A stretch of DNA of 64,000 nt from an uncultured Eubacteriales bacterium. Its GTDB lineage: Bacteria; Bacillota; Clostridia; Oscillospirales; CAG-272. The notes beneath the pieces are model-generated. The model did no database searches. It was not told where the DNA came from and saw nothing but the letters and a program-made list of their open reading frames with translations. The stretch spans positions 62,001 to 126,000 of the forward strand of contig CAKRTQ010000001.1 of NCBI GenBank assembly GCA_934402395.1, given 5' to 3'. Made by a program: the position numbers and the translations under genes. Positions 16,361 to 23,030 of the stretch are shown here, piece by piece (the stretch's first letter is position 1; every line of letters begins with the position of its first letter).

Positions 16361-17374
16361 ATGAAAACCAAAAAGATCATCGCACTTATACTTGCGTCAC
16401 TGACGCTTTTGTCTCTTCTTTGCTCCTGCCGGAAGGATGAACCGACGCCCCCTGCCGGCACCACCGGTACCACCGGCACACCATCCGCGACCACGCCGGA
16501 GGAATCCACAGCCCCCGCCGACCCGAACGCCCCCGACACCTCCCTCAGTGTGCAGGATGAGCTTTTCCGCCGCTTCAGACTGGTGGTCGAGGCAAATCCC
16601 GATGCCTCGCTCGAAAAGCTGGCAAACATCTTTTCTCTTCACCCCTACCTTGACACCCTTGAAATTGACATTTTTTCCCAAGAGCGTCCCAAGGACTACG
16701 AACCATTCCTGAGTGGTTTCAAGAGCGGTTTTAAAGCTCCCGATTTCGTGCGTTATGCAGTGCTCAGCGATACCGCGAACGGGTCGTTCATATGCAATAT
16801 CTTTGAGCTTTCCGACGGCGCGGATACAAAATCCTTTGCCGAGGCGCTAAAAGAAAATGCCGACATCACGACCGTTGGCGAAAAGGTCAAGGACGCGGTA
16901 TGCGGAGTCGGCGTTGAGGGAAAATACGTTTTCTTTGTTATATGCGGCAGCGACCTCGGAAGCTCCTATGTTCCCGGCACCGCCGAGAGTGTAAAAAACA
17001 CTCTCAAACGCCTGCGCATGGACGCCGAGCTCTACCAGACGATGGTCATGCCTTTTGAAATGTCAGGCGAGCGCTCATTTTACTTCTCCGGCATCAAAAA
17101 AAGCGTCTCTCTTGTAGAAAATGATGCGGCGGCATGCGAATATGCCATTGGCGGTGGTTTTTCGATCGTTCTGGTAAAGGTAAAGGATGCCAAGGATGTC
17201 AAGACCGTTGCCGATGAGATGGCTGCGGGACTCGATCCGATGAAATGGATATGCATGGGCGCCGAAACCGTAAAAGTCGAAACGAACGGCAGGTACGTTC
17301 TCGGAATAATGGCAAAGACCGATGAATGCGACCGCATAACCGGCATTTTCAAAAACCTTTCGGTACCCGACTGA
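16361..17374 (+). CDS. Hypothetical lipoprotein downstream of the sigma/anti-sigma pair
   Basis: 337-residue lipoprotein, signal peptide ending LLCSC (Cys23), a Thr/Pro/Ala/Glu-rich linker to about residue 60, then an unrecognised domain. That domain contains VVEANPDASLEKLANIFSLHPYLDTLEID and repeated short beta-like segments, for example YVFFVICGSDLG. ATG 16361 follows AAAGGAAC; the longer open frame upstream overlaps the previous gene and is rejected. It lies 110 bp after the anti-sigma gene on the same strand with no clear terminator between, so it may belong to the same regulon. Function unknown. Confidence 0.7.
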   Translation: MKTKKIIALILASLTLLSLLCSCRKDEPTPPAGTTGTTGTPSATTPEESTAPADPNAPDTSLSVQDELFRRFRLVVEANPDASLEKLANIFSLHPYLDTLEIDIFSQERPKDYEPFLSGFKSGFKAPDFVRYAVLSDTANGSFICNIFELSDGADTKSFAEALKENADITTVGEKVKDAVCGVGVEGKYVFFVICGSDLGSSYVPGTAESVKNTLKRLRMDAELYQTMVMPFEMSGERSFYFSGIKKSVSLVENDAAACEYAIGGGFSIVLVKVKDAKDVKTVADEMAAGLDPMKWICMGAETVKVETNGRYVLGIMAKTDECDRITGIFKNLSVPD

Positions 17375-17393
17375 ATTTTATGCAAATAAGTTT

Positions 17394-17437
17394 TATACCG
17401 CGCACGGCTCTTTACAAACTACGCCGTGCGTGGTATA
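17394..17437. repeat. 15-bp inverted repeat enclosing a promoter
   Basis: Arms 17394-17408 (TATACCGCGCACGGC) and 17423-17437 (GCCGTGCGTGGTATA) match at 14 of 15 positions, with a 14-nt spacer. The spacer contains the -35 box and the right arm overlaps the -10 box of the DUF218 gene. It could be a terminator for the gene upstream, an operator, or both. Confidence 0.75.
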
Positions 17438-17439
17438 AT
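17411..17439 (+). promoter_or_regulatory. SigA-type promoter for the DUF218 protein
   Basis: TTTACA at 17411-17416, 17-bp spacer, TATAAT at 17434-17439, about 27 bp before the ATG. Confidence 0.8.
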
Positions 17440-17465
17440 TTTATTACCCAATAACGGAGGCGCAC

Positions 17466-18212
17466 ATGAAGCAAAAAGCCGCAAAATATATATTCATCAT
17501 TATCGGAGCGATCGTGACCGCTCTCGGAACGGTCATTTCCTTAACGTCAAACATGAATGCCGGCGTGATACTCACCCTGATCCTCGGTATCGTATTTCTT
17601 GCTATCGGGCTATTCTCACGCCGTGTTTTTGCCCTGCCGCGCTGGATCCACGCGGTTTTTTTTGCCGCACTCGCACTTTTTGTTGTTTTCTCCTCATTTT
17701 TAATGATATACGGACACTGCGACACCGCAGACGGCGGCGAGAATGCGATCATTATCCTCGGCGCGGGCGTTCACGGCAAAACGCCGAGCCGCGCCCTGCG
17801 CGGCAGGCTTGACGCCGCGATAAAATATCTTGAGGACAACCCGCACACAATTGCAGTGGTAAGCGGCGGTCAGGGTCCGCAGGAGGACATCACCGAAGCG
17901 GAGGCCATGGAAATATACCTCACAGATCACGGCATCGCGCCCGCAAGGATAATCCGCGAGGACACATCAACGAGCACATACGAAAATTTTGTGAATTCAA
18001 AGGCTTTGCTTGACGAGCGCTTTACCGGCGGCTGGCGCGCGGCATTTGTCACAAACGACTATCACATTTTCCGCGCCGGACGCGTTGCAGCCTCGGCAGG
18101 GATCCGGGATATCACACATATCCACTACACGACACGTCCGGAATACTGGCTCACGAGCCTTCTGCGCGAATGCCTCGCGGTGGCAAAGTACGCAATATCG
18201 GGCAGACTTTGA
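17466..18212 (+). CDS. DUF218/YdcF-like membrane protein
   Basis: 248-residue protein with three hydrophobic segments in the first 85 residues (about 10-28, 35-50 and 62-82), then a DUF218 domain facing outward. The domain shows AIIILGAGVHGKTPSRALRGRLDAAIKYL near 92-120, VVSGGQGPQEDITEAEAM near 130-147, REDTSTSTYENFVNSK near 160 and FVTNDYHIFRAGRVA near 195. YdcF/SanA/ElyC relatives take part in envelope integrity; the reaction is not firmly known. GGAGG is 6 nt before the ATG. A paralogue is at 58123-58830. Confidence 0.85.
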   Translation: MKQKAAKYIFIIIGAIVTALGTVISLTSNMNAGVILTLILGIVFLAIGLFSRRVFALPRWIHAVFFAALALFVVFSSFLMIYGHCDTADGGENAIIILGAGVHGKTPSRALRGRLDAAIKYLEDNPHTIAVVSGGQGPQEDITEAEAMEIYLTDHGIAPARIIREDTSTSTYENFVNSKALLDERFTGGWRAAFVTNDYHIFRAGRVAASAGIRDITHIHYTTRPEYWLTSLLRECLAVAKYAISGRL

Positions 18213-18343
18213 CAGCACGCCGCGATAATGGCGGCGCTCATATGTTTTCTTTCCGCTGCAGCACCCGGCTGTCGCCGTGATATATCATGGACGGCCGGGC
18301 AAAAATAAAAAACAGAAAAAATCAAAAAAATACGAAAAAGGGC

Positions 18344-18372
18344 TTGACAAACGGAAAGTTATTTGCTATAAT
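18344..18372 (+). promoter_or_regulatory. Consensus promoter of tRNA-Thr
   Basis: Exact consensus TTGACA (18344-18349), 17-bp spacer, TATAAT (18367-18372). Confidence 0.9.
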
Positions 18373-18388
18373 ATAGCACGTTGGGTTT

Positions 18389-18464
18389 GCTGCTATGGCT
18401 CAGTCGGTAGAGCACATCCTTGGTAAGGATGAGGTCGTCAGTTCGATTCTGACTAGCAGCTCCA
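18389..18464 (+). tRNA. tRNA-Thr (anticodon GGT)
   Basis: 76-nt cloverleaf. Acceptor stem GCTGCTA/TAGCAGC, D-arm with CTCAGTCGGTAGAG, anticodon stem CATCC/GGATG with loop TTGGTAA (anticodon GGT), T-arm GTTCGATTC, and an encoded CCA end. It reads ACC and ACT codons. It is followed by its own terminator and lies next to the AT-rich scar. Confidence 0.95.
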
Positions 18465-18763
18465 TAAAAAAGCACTTGCATTAAGAGCGTTGACATAAGA
18501 AAACAAGGAGAAATTCAGTAAAATCAACGATTTTAAGGGCAGAGGGCAAACAGGTTAGCTTAAAAACTGAATAACCAAGCGACAAAAGGGATGTTACCAC
18601 AAGGTAGCATCCCTTTTTCGCATACACCGACGCCATAGATTTTGAAAGAAGTCTACGGCGTTTTTTCTGCCCAAATCCAGAAAGAAGGTGCAGCCGGATT
18701 GTACTTTACCAGCGGCAAAGACCGCGCCTTTGAAACGCTCATGCAGTGCAAGCCCGGTTTTGA
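18465..18763. other. Scar region after tRNA-Thr
   Basis: AT-rich stretch with the tRNA terminator and a small open remnant of about 45 codons ending at the stop TAG 18768-18770. That remnant reads ILKEVYGVFSAQ, then LYFTSGKDRAFETLMQC; I do not recognise its family. It has no start codon with a ribosome binding site. No copy of the tRNA 3' end was seen downstream. Confidence 0.45.
18584..18618 (+). terminator. Terminator downstream of tRNA-Thr
   Basis: 15-bp stem with one G:T pair, arms 18584-18598 and 18603-18617, loop ACAA, followed by T. It lies 120 bp after the tRNA. Confidence 0.85.
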
Positions 18764-18994
18764 TTGGTAGAGGAATATATCGATTACATTGAATTGTGCA
18801 AAGTAATCAGTTGCTTTCTAAACATTCAAACAGATGAGAAAAAATTTATTTTTCTCAGACGGTATTGGTTTTTTGATAATATATGTGAGATTGCAAAAAA
18901 GGCAAAGGTATCCGAAAGTAAAGTAAAAACCACTTTACACCGATTAAGAAATGAATTAAAGATTTATCTACAAGAGGAGGGGTATGTATTATGA
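18758..18994 (+). pseudogene. 5'-truncated sigma factor (region 4 only)
   Basis: About 76 residues matching only the C-terminal region 4 of the sigma factor at 14798: EKKFIFLRRYWFF..ICEIAKKAKVSESKVKTTLHRLRNELKIYLQEE aligns with the intact copy's RIIFVQRYWYM..RDIARDLGISENNVKVTLYRTRGELKKFLEEE. Region 2 is missing, an in-frame stop precedes it (18761-18763), and no credible start exists (first option TTG 18764). Codon use is AT-rich, unlike the rest of the window. The stop overlaps the next ATG as ATGA, as in the intact pair. Probably non-functional after a deletion or insertion. Confidence 0.75.
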
Positions 18995-19710
18995 AAGGCG
19001 AAAAAATGTTGGTTGGAATAACTCACATAGATAATAATCTGATTGATTTTGCTGAGTCATATAAAAAGAGAAAAAGATTAGTTTATAAAACAATTCTATC
19101 GATAGCTGCTTCATTTTGTCTTGTTATGGGTATAGTCATTGCTGCTTCGACTATTTTTCATACTCCAAAATATGAACTTGGCGAAGATGGTAAAATCAGT
19201 ATTTTATCGATACCGGGCGCTATTCAAGTTGACACTTCCGACGAAGTGTTTTTAGCAGACAATGGGGATATTTATCCGCCGGAAGAATTTGTTAATGTGC
19301 AGAAAAATAACGGTAGCATCATTGTCTATGGTTCAGTAAAAAATGTGAAAACCGTAAGCATTACTGATGGCGATTTGATTTGGTATATTACCACATTTGA
19401 GATTGATGTAATTGATGCAATCAAGAAAGTTGATGAGTCTTCTACAGTAAAAGCGACTTCTATAAGTTGCTATGAAAAAGGCAATCCCAATTTTATTGGC
19501 AGTCTCTCAAGTAACATAAAGATTGATAAAAACACTACAGGTCTATTTCTTCTGAAGAGTTCACCCGCCGACAAATATGAGATTAACGGAGAAAAGTATT
19601 CCGCAGATCAGTTCGCGAGTCATTACGCTATGAGTCAGTACGATTGTGATGGAAAAAGCTTTGATTATTATGGCACAACCATTGAAGTTGATAAACTTAG
19701 ATCTCCATGA
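18991..19710 (+). CDS. Putative membrane anti-sigma factor (AT-rich second copy)
   Basis: 239-residue single-pass membrane protein: cytoplasmic N-terminus (about 1-32, HIDNNLIDFAESYKKRKR), a membrane helix about 33-56 (TILSIAASFCLVMGIVIAAS) and an external domain. It sits in the same ATGA-coupled position behind a sigma factor as the gene at 15355. The good ribosome binding site GAGGAGGGG lies before ATG 18991. Codon use is AT-rich, suggesting horizontal origin. Its sigma partner is truncated, so it may be an orphan, or may act on another sigma factor. No zinc-binding motif is seen. Confidence 0.6.
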   Translation: MKGEKMLVGITHIDNNLIDFAESYKKRKRLVYKTILSIAASFCLVMGIVIAASTIFHTPKYELGEDGKISILSIPGAIQVDTSDEVFLADNGDIYPPEEFVNVQKNNGSIIVYGSVKNVKTVSITDGDLIWYITTFEIDVIDAIKKVDESSTVKATSISCYEKGNPNFIGSLSSNIKIDKNTTGLFLLKSSPADKYEINGEKYSADQFASHYAMSQYDCDGKSFDYYGTTIEVDKLRSP

Positions 19711-20166
19711 CTTCGTGCTCGAATTATTAGCATATCTTTCTGAGTGATTAGTTAGCGTTTAGAAACTTTGTAACACAAAAATAGTTTTATGTAATCCTTG
19801 GTTTTCTTTGCCGTAGGAAATATTTATTTTGCTCTTTCGCACTTATATGTGTGGTAACTGTACTCTACAAGTAAAGTGATATTACAGATGGTATTACTGC
19901 TCCTGTCATTCCCGACAATTCGGGTGACGAAACAGCAGAAAAGTTAGCGAATAAATAATATGACCCATCGTGCCCACACTTAGCACGAGGGTCTCCCTGT
20001 TATCTCTCCTCGCGATTATCTTTCGCTTTTCTAACTCTGCGCCAACACCGGCACAATGTTTTATGCATTAATATTCTTTGTCACCAAATATTATTGACAA
20101 CACATTATTAATGTGCTATAATACACCCGAAGATACAAACTTTTTATATGGTGCGGAGGTGTGGGT
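19711..20166. other. AT-rich intergenic region
   Basis: 456 bp with no convincing gene. A 25-codon open fragment at 19881-19958 (ITDGITAPVIPDNSGDE and onward to a stop) looks like the 3' end of a lost gene. The right end holds the promoter and dyad of the FtsX permease. Confidence 0.5.
20094..20122 (+). promoter_or_regulatory. Consensus promoter with a spacer dyad for the FtsX-ATPase operon
   Basis: Exact TTGACA (20094-20099), 17-bp spacer, TATAAT (20117-20122). The spacer is nearly filled by the perfect dyad CACATTATTAATGTG (20101-20115), a likely repressor operator. Confidence 0.85.
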
Positions 20167-21993
20167 ATGCTGTCACTCAGGATGCTGAAAAAACATAAAC
20201 GGTCTACCGTTGCCGTAATGATCGCCGAGACCTTCTGCATCATGTGTTTGGTGGTCATATATACCCTTTCGGGCAGTTACCTTGACACACTGACGGAATT
20301 CAGAAAAAACATCTACGGCGAATGGAAAGCCGTAATGATGACGCACGACGCGGAAAAGGAAGCAGCCGTAAAAGCCAGCGGCGTGATCTCGGAACAGGGC
20401 GTGTACCGCTTTGCCGGCAGGATCGTCAATTCCGCTTTTTGCGCGGATGATATTCAAGGCACCGAAATACAATACCCCGCCGTCGGATATATGGACGAGG
20501 CGGCAGTACATATGCTCGCCATAAAGCTCACGGAAGGCACGCTCCCGGCATCACGAAACGAAGCTGTGATCGAAAAGGACTTTGCTGCTGCAATGGGCTA
20601 CGCCGATATCGCGCTCGGAGACACGGTGCAGTTCGACATTACCGTTACGGCACAGAACGGCAGTGAGCATACCGTACCAAAGGAATACACGGTATGCGGC
20701 ATCGCCGAGCCGTATTTTATCAACTTCGGCATCATCAGGATGGTAAGAGATCCCTTTTCCGCTGTATGTGAAGCCGAACGGGGGATAAACTTCGGCATAT
20801 TCTCAATGCCGTGCGTCCTTGTGACCGCCGATGAGGCATCATCCTTTGACAGCATATACCCCGATGCGTATTTCTTTACCTCCGATGCGAGCGACCGCAG
20901 AGTGTCCGATGTAATGCAGACGGTACGCGGCACGGTAAACAGCCGTGTCTATGCAGGGCTCACCCACAATCAGGCGCAGAGCGTGGCAGGCGTATCATCG
21001 GAGATCGAGGACGTAAAAATGGTAAAAGATATTTTTATCGTTCTGTTTTCGGGAATGCTGGTGATGGTGCTTCTGCTCGTTACGCGCGTCGGCATATCCG
21101 GGCGCATACGGTCTCTCGGGCTGCTGCGCGCAATAGGTCAGACGCGGCGGCAGGCGGTACGGATGCTTATTACCGAAGCGATAATAACGAGCACAGTATC
21201 ATCCGCCGTGGGAATTCCTTGCGGGATCGCACTGTCGTGGCTCGGTCGCGGCATCATGGCGCGCGTTATGGAAAGCCCGGTCGTGTTTTCGCCGCGCTTG
21301 ACAAGCATTATATGGATCGTTCTTTTTGCTTCGGTGCTGATAATCATATCGACCGTTCTTCCTGCACTGCCCGCGCTCACGCGTGACCCGGTGACAGGTC
21401 ATCACCGTTATCACCGCCGCGTCGGACCGCAAAGAAGCTCGTTTGCGGTGTCCTTGCCCGCTTTTGCGCTGCGCCGGACAATCGCGCAGTCTGCAAACGT
21501 TCTGCTCATCTCTGCCGCAATGACGATCTCGCTTTTCGTCGCATTCGCATTCATATCTGCGGGACAGACGGTGAAGTATATCTCCGGCAGCGATCCGAAC
21601 GCCGGTCATATATATGAGATCAAGACAGTGTACGCGTTGATGCTGGTCATGACGGTGCTGTTTTTTGCCTCATGTCTCACGGCGACATATCTTGTGTTCA
21701 AAAATTCAATGATACAGCGGCACGACACGATCGTGCGGCTGCATACCATCGGAATGAGCGCGCGGCAGCTTCTCGCGACTGTAGCACTCGAGGGGTTCTT
21801 CTGCATTATTCCGACAGTTTTCGCCATGTGCATTATGAGCGTTTTTCTCAAAAAAAGCGACATTTTTGTCGCCTACAATGACCGGAACACACTGATCAGC
21901 ATCTGCGCCGCGGTGCTTGCCGAATTTTTGTGCATTATCGCCGTCGGCAAGACCGAGATCGGAAAAGCCGTAAAGGAAAAGGAGGCAGCATAA
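20167..21993 (+). CDS. FtsX-like ABC transporter permease
   Basis: 608-residue permease with one N-terminal membrane helix (about 17-38), an external domain (about 40-285) and about seven further helices. After the external domain comes the FtsX block with GRIRSLGLLRAIGQTRRQAVRMLITEA near 318-344, and the second half repeats the fold with a much reduced external part (VRLHIGMSARQLL-like RLHTIGMSARQLLATVALEG). ATG 20167 lies 6 nt after GGAGGT; the GTG at 20161 abuts that site. The stop overlaps the ATPase start as TAATG. Relatives export or respond to antimicrobial peptides, but no two-component genes are adjacent, so the cargo is unknown. Confidence 0.85.
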   Translation: MLSLRMLKKHKRSTVAVMIAETFCIMCLVVIYTLSGSYLDTLTEFRKNIYGEWKAVMMTHDAEKEAAVKASGVISEQGVYRFAGRIVNSAFCADDIQGTEIQYPAVGYMDEAAVHMLAIKLTEGTLPASRNEAVIEKDFAAAMGYADIALGDTVQFDITVTAQNGSEHTVPKEYTVCGIAEPYFINFGIIRMVRDPFSAVCEAERGINFGIFSMPCVLVTADEASSFDSIYPDAYFFTSDASDRRVSDVMQTVRGTVNSRVYAGLTHNQAQSVAGVSSEIEDVKMVKDIFIVLFSGMLVMVLLLVTRVGISGRIRSLGLLRAIGQTRRQAVRMLITEAIITSTVSSAVGIPCGIALSWLGRGIMARVMESPVVFSPRLTSIIWIVLFASVLIIISTVLPALPALTRDPVTGHHRYHRRVGPQRSSFAVSLPAFALRRTIAQSANVLLISAAMTISLFVAFAFISAGQTVKYISGSDPNAGHIYEIKTVYALMLVMTVLFFASCLTATYLVFKNSMIQRHDTIVRLHTIGMSARQLLATVALEGFFCIIPTVFAMCIMSVFLKKSDIFVAYNDRNTLISICAAVLAEFLCIIAVGKTEIGKAVKEKEAA

Positions 21994-22655
21994 TGACGGT
22001 TCTTGAAGCCATATCACTTACAAAGATCTACGGACGCCCCGGTAATGAAGTCACGGCTCTTGACAATGTGAGCTATGCCTTTGCCGAAGGATCTTTTACC
22101 GCTGTCACGGGCAGATCCGGAAGCGGAAAGTCAACTCTTCTTCAGCTTCTCGGCGGGCTTATGGCTCCCTCCGGCGGCAGAGTTCTGCTCGATGGAGAGG
22201 ACCTTTCACTCCTTGACGATGAGCAAAGAACGGTCTTTCGCCGCGAGAGGATAGGATTTATTTTTCAGTCCTTCAATCTCGTCCCCGAGCTGAACGCTTA
22301 CGAAAATATTATTCTGCCGCTGAAGCTCGGCAGACGAAGGATCGACCGCCGGTATATCGACGGTCTTATCGACACGCTCGGACTCGGCGACAGACTGACG
22401 CACTATTCCGATGAACTTTCGGGCGGTCAGTGTCAGCGTGTGGCAATTGCCAGAGCGCTTGCCGCCGACCCGTCTGTGATCCTTGCCGACGAGCCTACCG
22501 GAAATCTTGACGAAAGGAACAGCCGCGAGGTCATGGAATTGCTGAAAAAGGCAAACCGCGAGTTCGGCAAAACGATCGTTCTTGTAACACACGACCCCGA
22601 AGCTGCGGGATATGCCGACAGCGCGATACACCTTGTTGACGGGCGTCGGGCTTGA
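21993..22655 (+). CDS. ABC transporter ATPase (MacB/LolD type)
   Basis: 220-residue ATPase paired with the preceding permease. Walker A TGRSGSGKSTLL near 37-48, Q-loop FIFQSFNLVPELNAYENI near 86-103, signature LSGGQCQRVAIARAL near 139, Walker B VILADEPTGNLD near 161 and H-loop LVTHDPEAAG near 195. ATG 21993 overlaps the permease stop by one base, with GGAGG at 21981-21985, so the two proteins are made together. The NLD and LVTHD forms are typical of ATPases working with FtsX-fold permeases. Confidence 0.92.
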   Translation: MTVLEAISLTKIYGRPGNEVTALDNVSYAFAEGSFTAVTGRSGSGKSTLLQLLGGLMAPSGGRVLLDGEDLSLLDDEQRTVFRRERIGFIFQSFNLVPELNAYENIILPLKLGRRRIDRRYIDGLIDTLGLGDRLTHYSDELSGGQCQRVAIARALAADPSVILADEPTGNLDERNSREVMELLKKANREFGKTIVLVTHDPEAAGYADSAIHLVDGRRA

Positions 22656-22690
22656 TCCGCACCGCACCCGAAAAAGGTCGCCGAAAAGCC

Positions 22691-22719
22691 TTGACAAATC
22701 ATTCCGCTTATGCTATAAT
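22691..22719 (+). promoter_or_regulatory. Consensus promoter of the valS leader
   Basis: Exact TTGACA (22691-22696), 17-bp spacer, TATAAT (22714-22719). Confidence 0.9.
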
Positions 22720-22725
22720 GACTTT

Positions 22726-22994
22726 GTAAATCAAAACGCTTTGACCGGGAGGAGTAGGCTGTGCGAGCCCGAAGAGAGCAGACGGGTGGTGTAAGTCTGC
22801 GGCGCACGGCAGCCGAAAGTCGCCCGCGAGCGCGGATGATGATAGCGCGGACCGCCGCGCGGCAGTCATCTGCGGTGTCCGCCGTTACCGGATAAAAGAG
22901 TGTGCCGCTCCGCGTGCGGAGTACCGCGGCACAAAATCGGGTGGTACCGCGCGTCCTGCGTCCTGATAAGGATGCGGGGCTTTTTTGTTTTCCC
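22726..22994 (+). promoter_or_regulatory. T-box leader upstream of valS
   Basis: Stem I features AGTA (22753 region) and AGAG (22775 region) are present. The conserved T-box GGGTGGTACCGCG is at 22939-22951, and the terminator stem is 22955-22964/22969-22979 followed by TTTTTT. A GTC at 22819-22821, just after GAAA, is the likely valine specifier. Uncharged tRNA-Val would stabilise the antiterminator and turn on valS. Confidence 0.93.
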
Positions 22995-23030
22995 CCCAAA
23001 AAACGAAATCACGAAAGGAATATCATAAAA

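Noticed and set aside
18389..20166. Complete integrative element at tRNA-Thr
   Set aside because: No integrase, no relaxase and no duplicated tRNA 3' end were seen; only gene fragments support the idea.
22902..23030. Longer valS start at 22902
   Set aside because: It would run through the T-box antiterminator and terminator; the ATG at 23031 has a good ribosome binding site.
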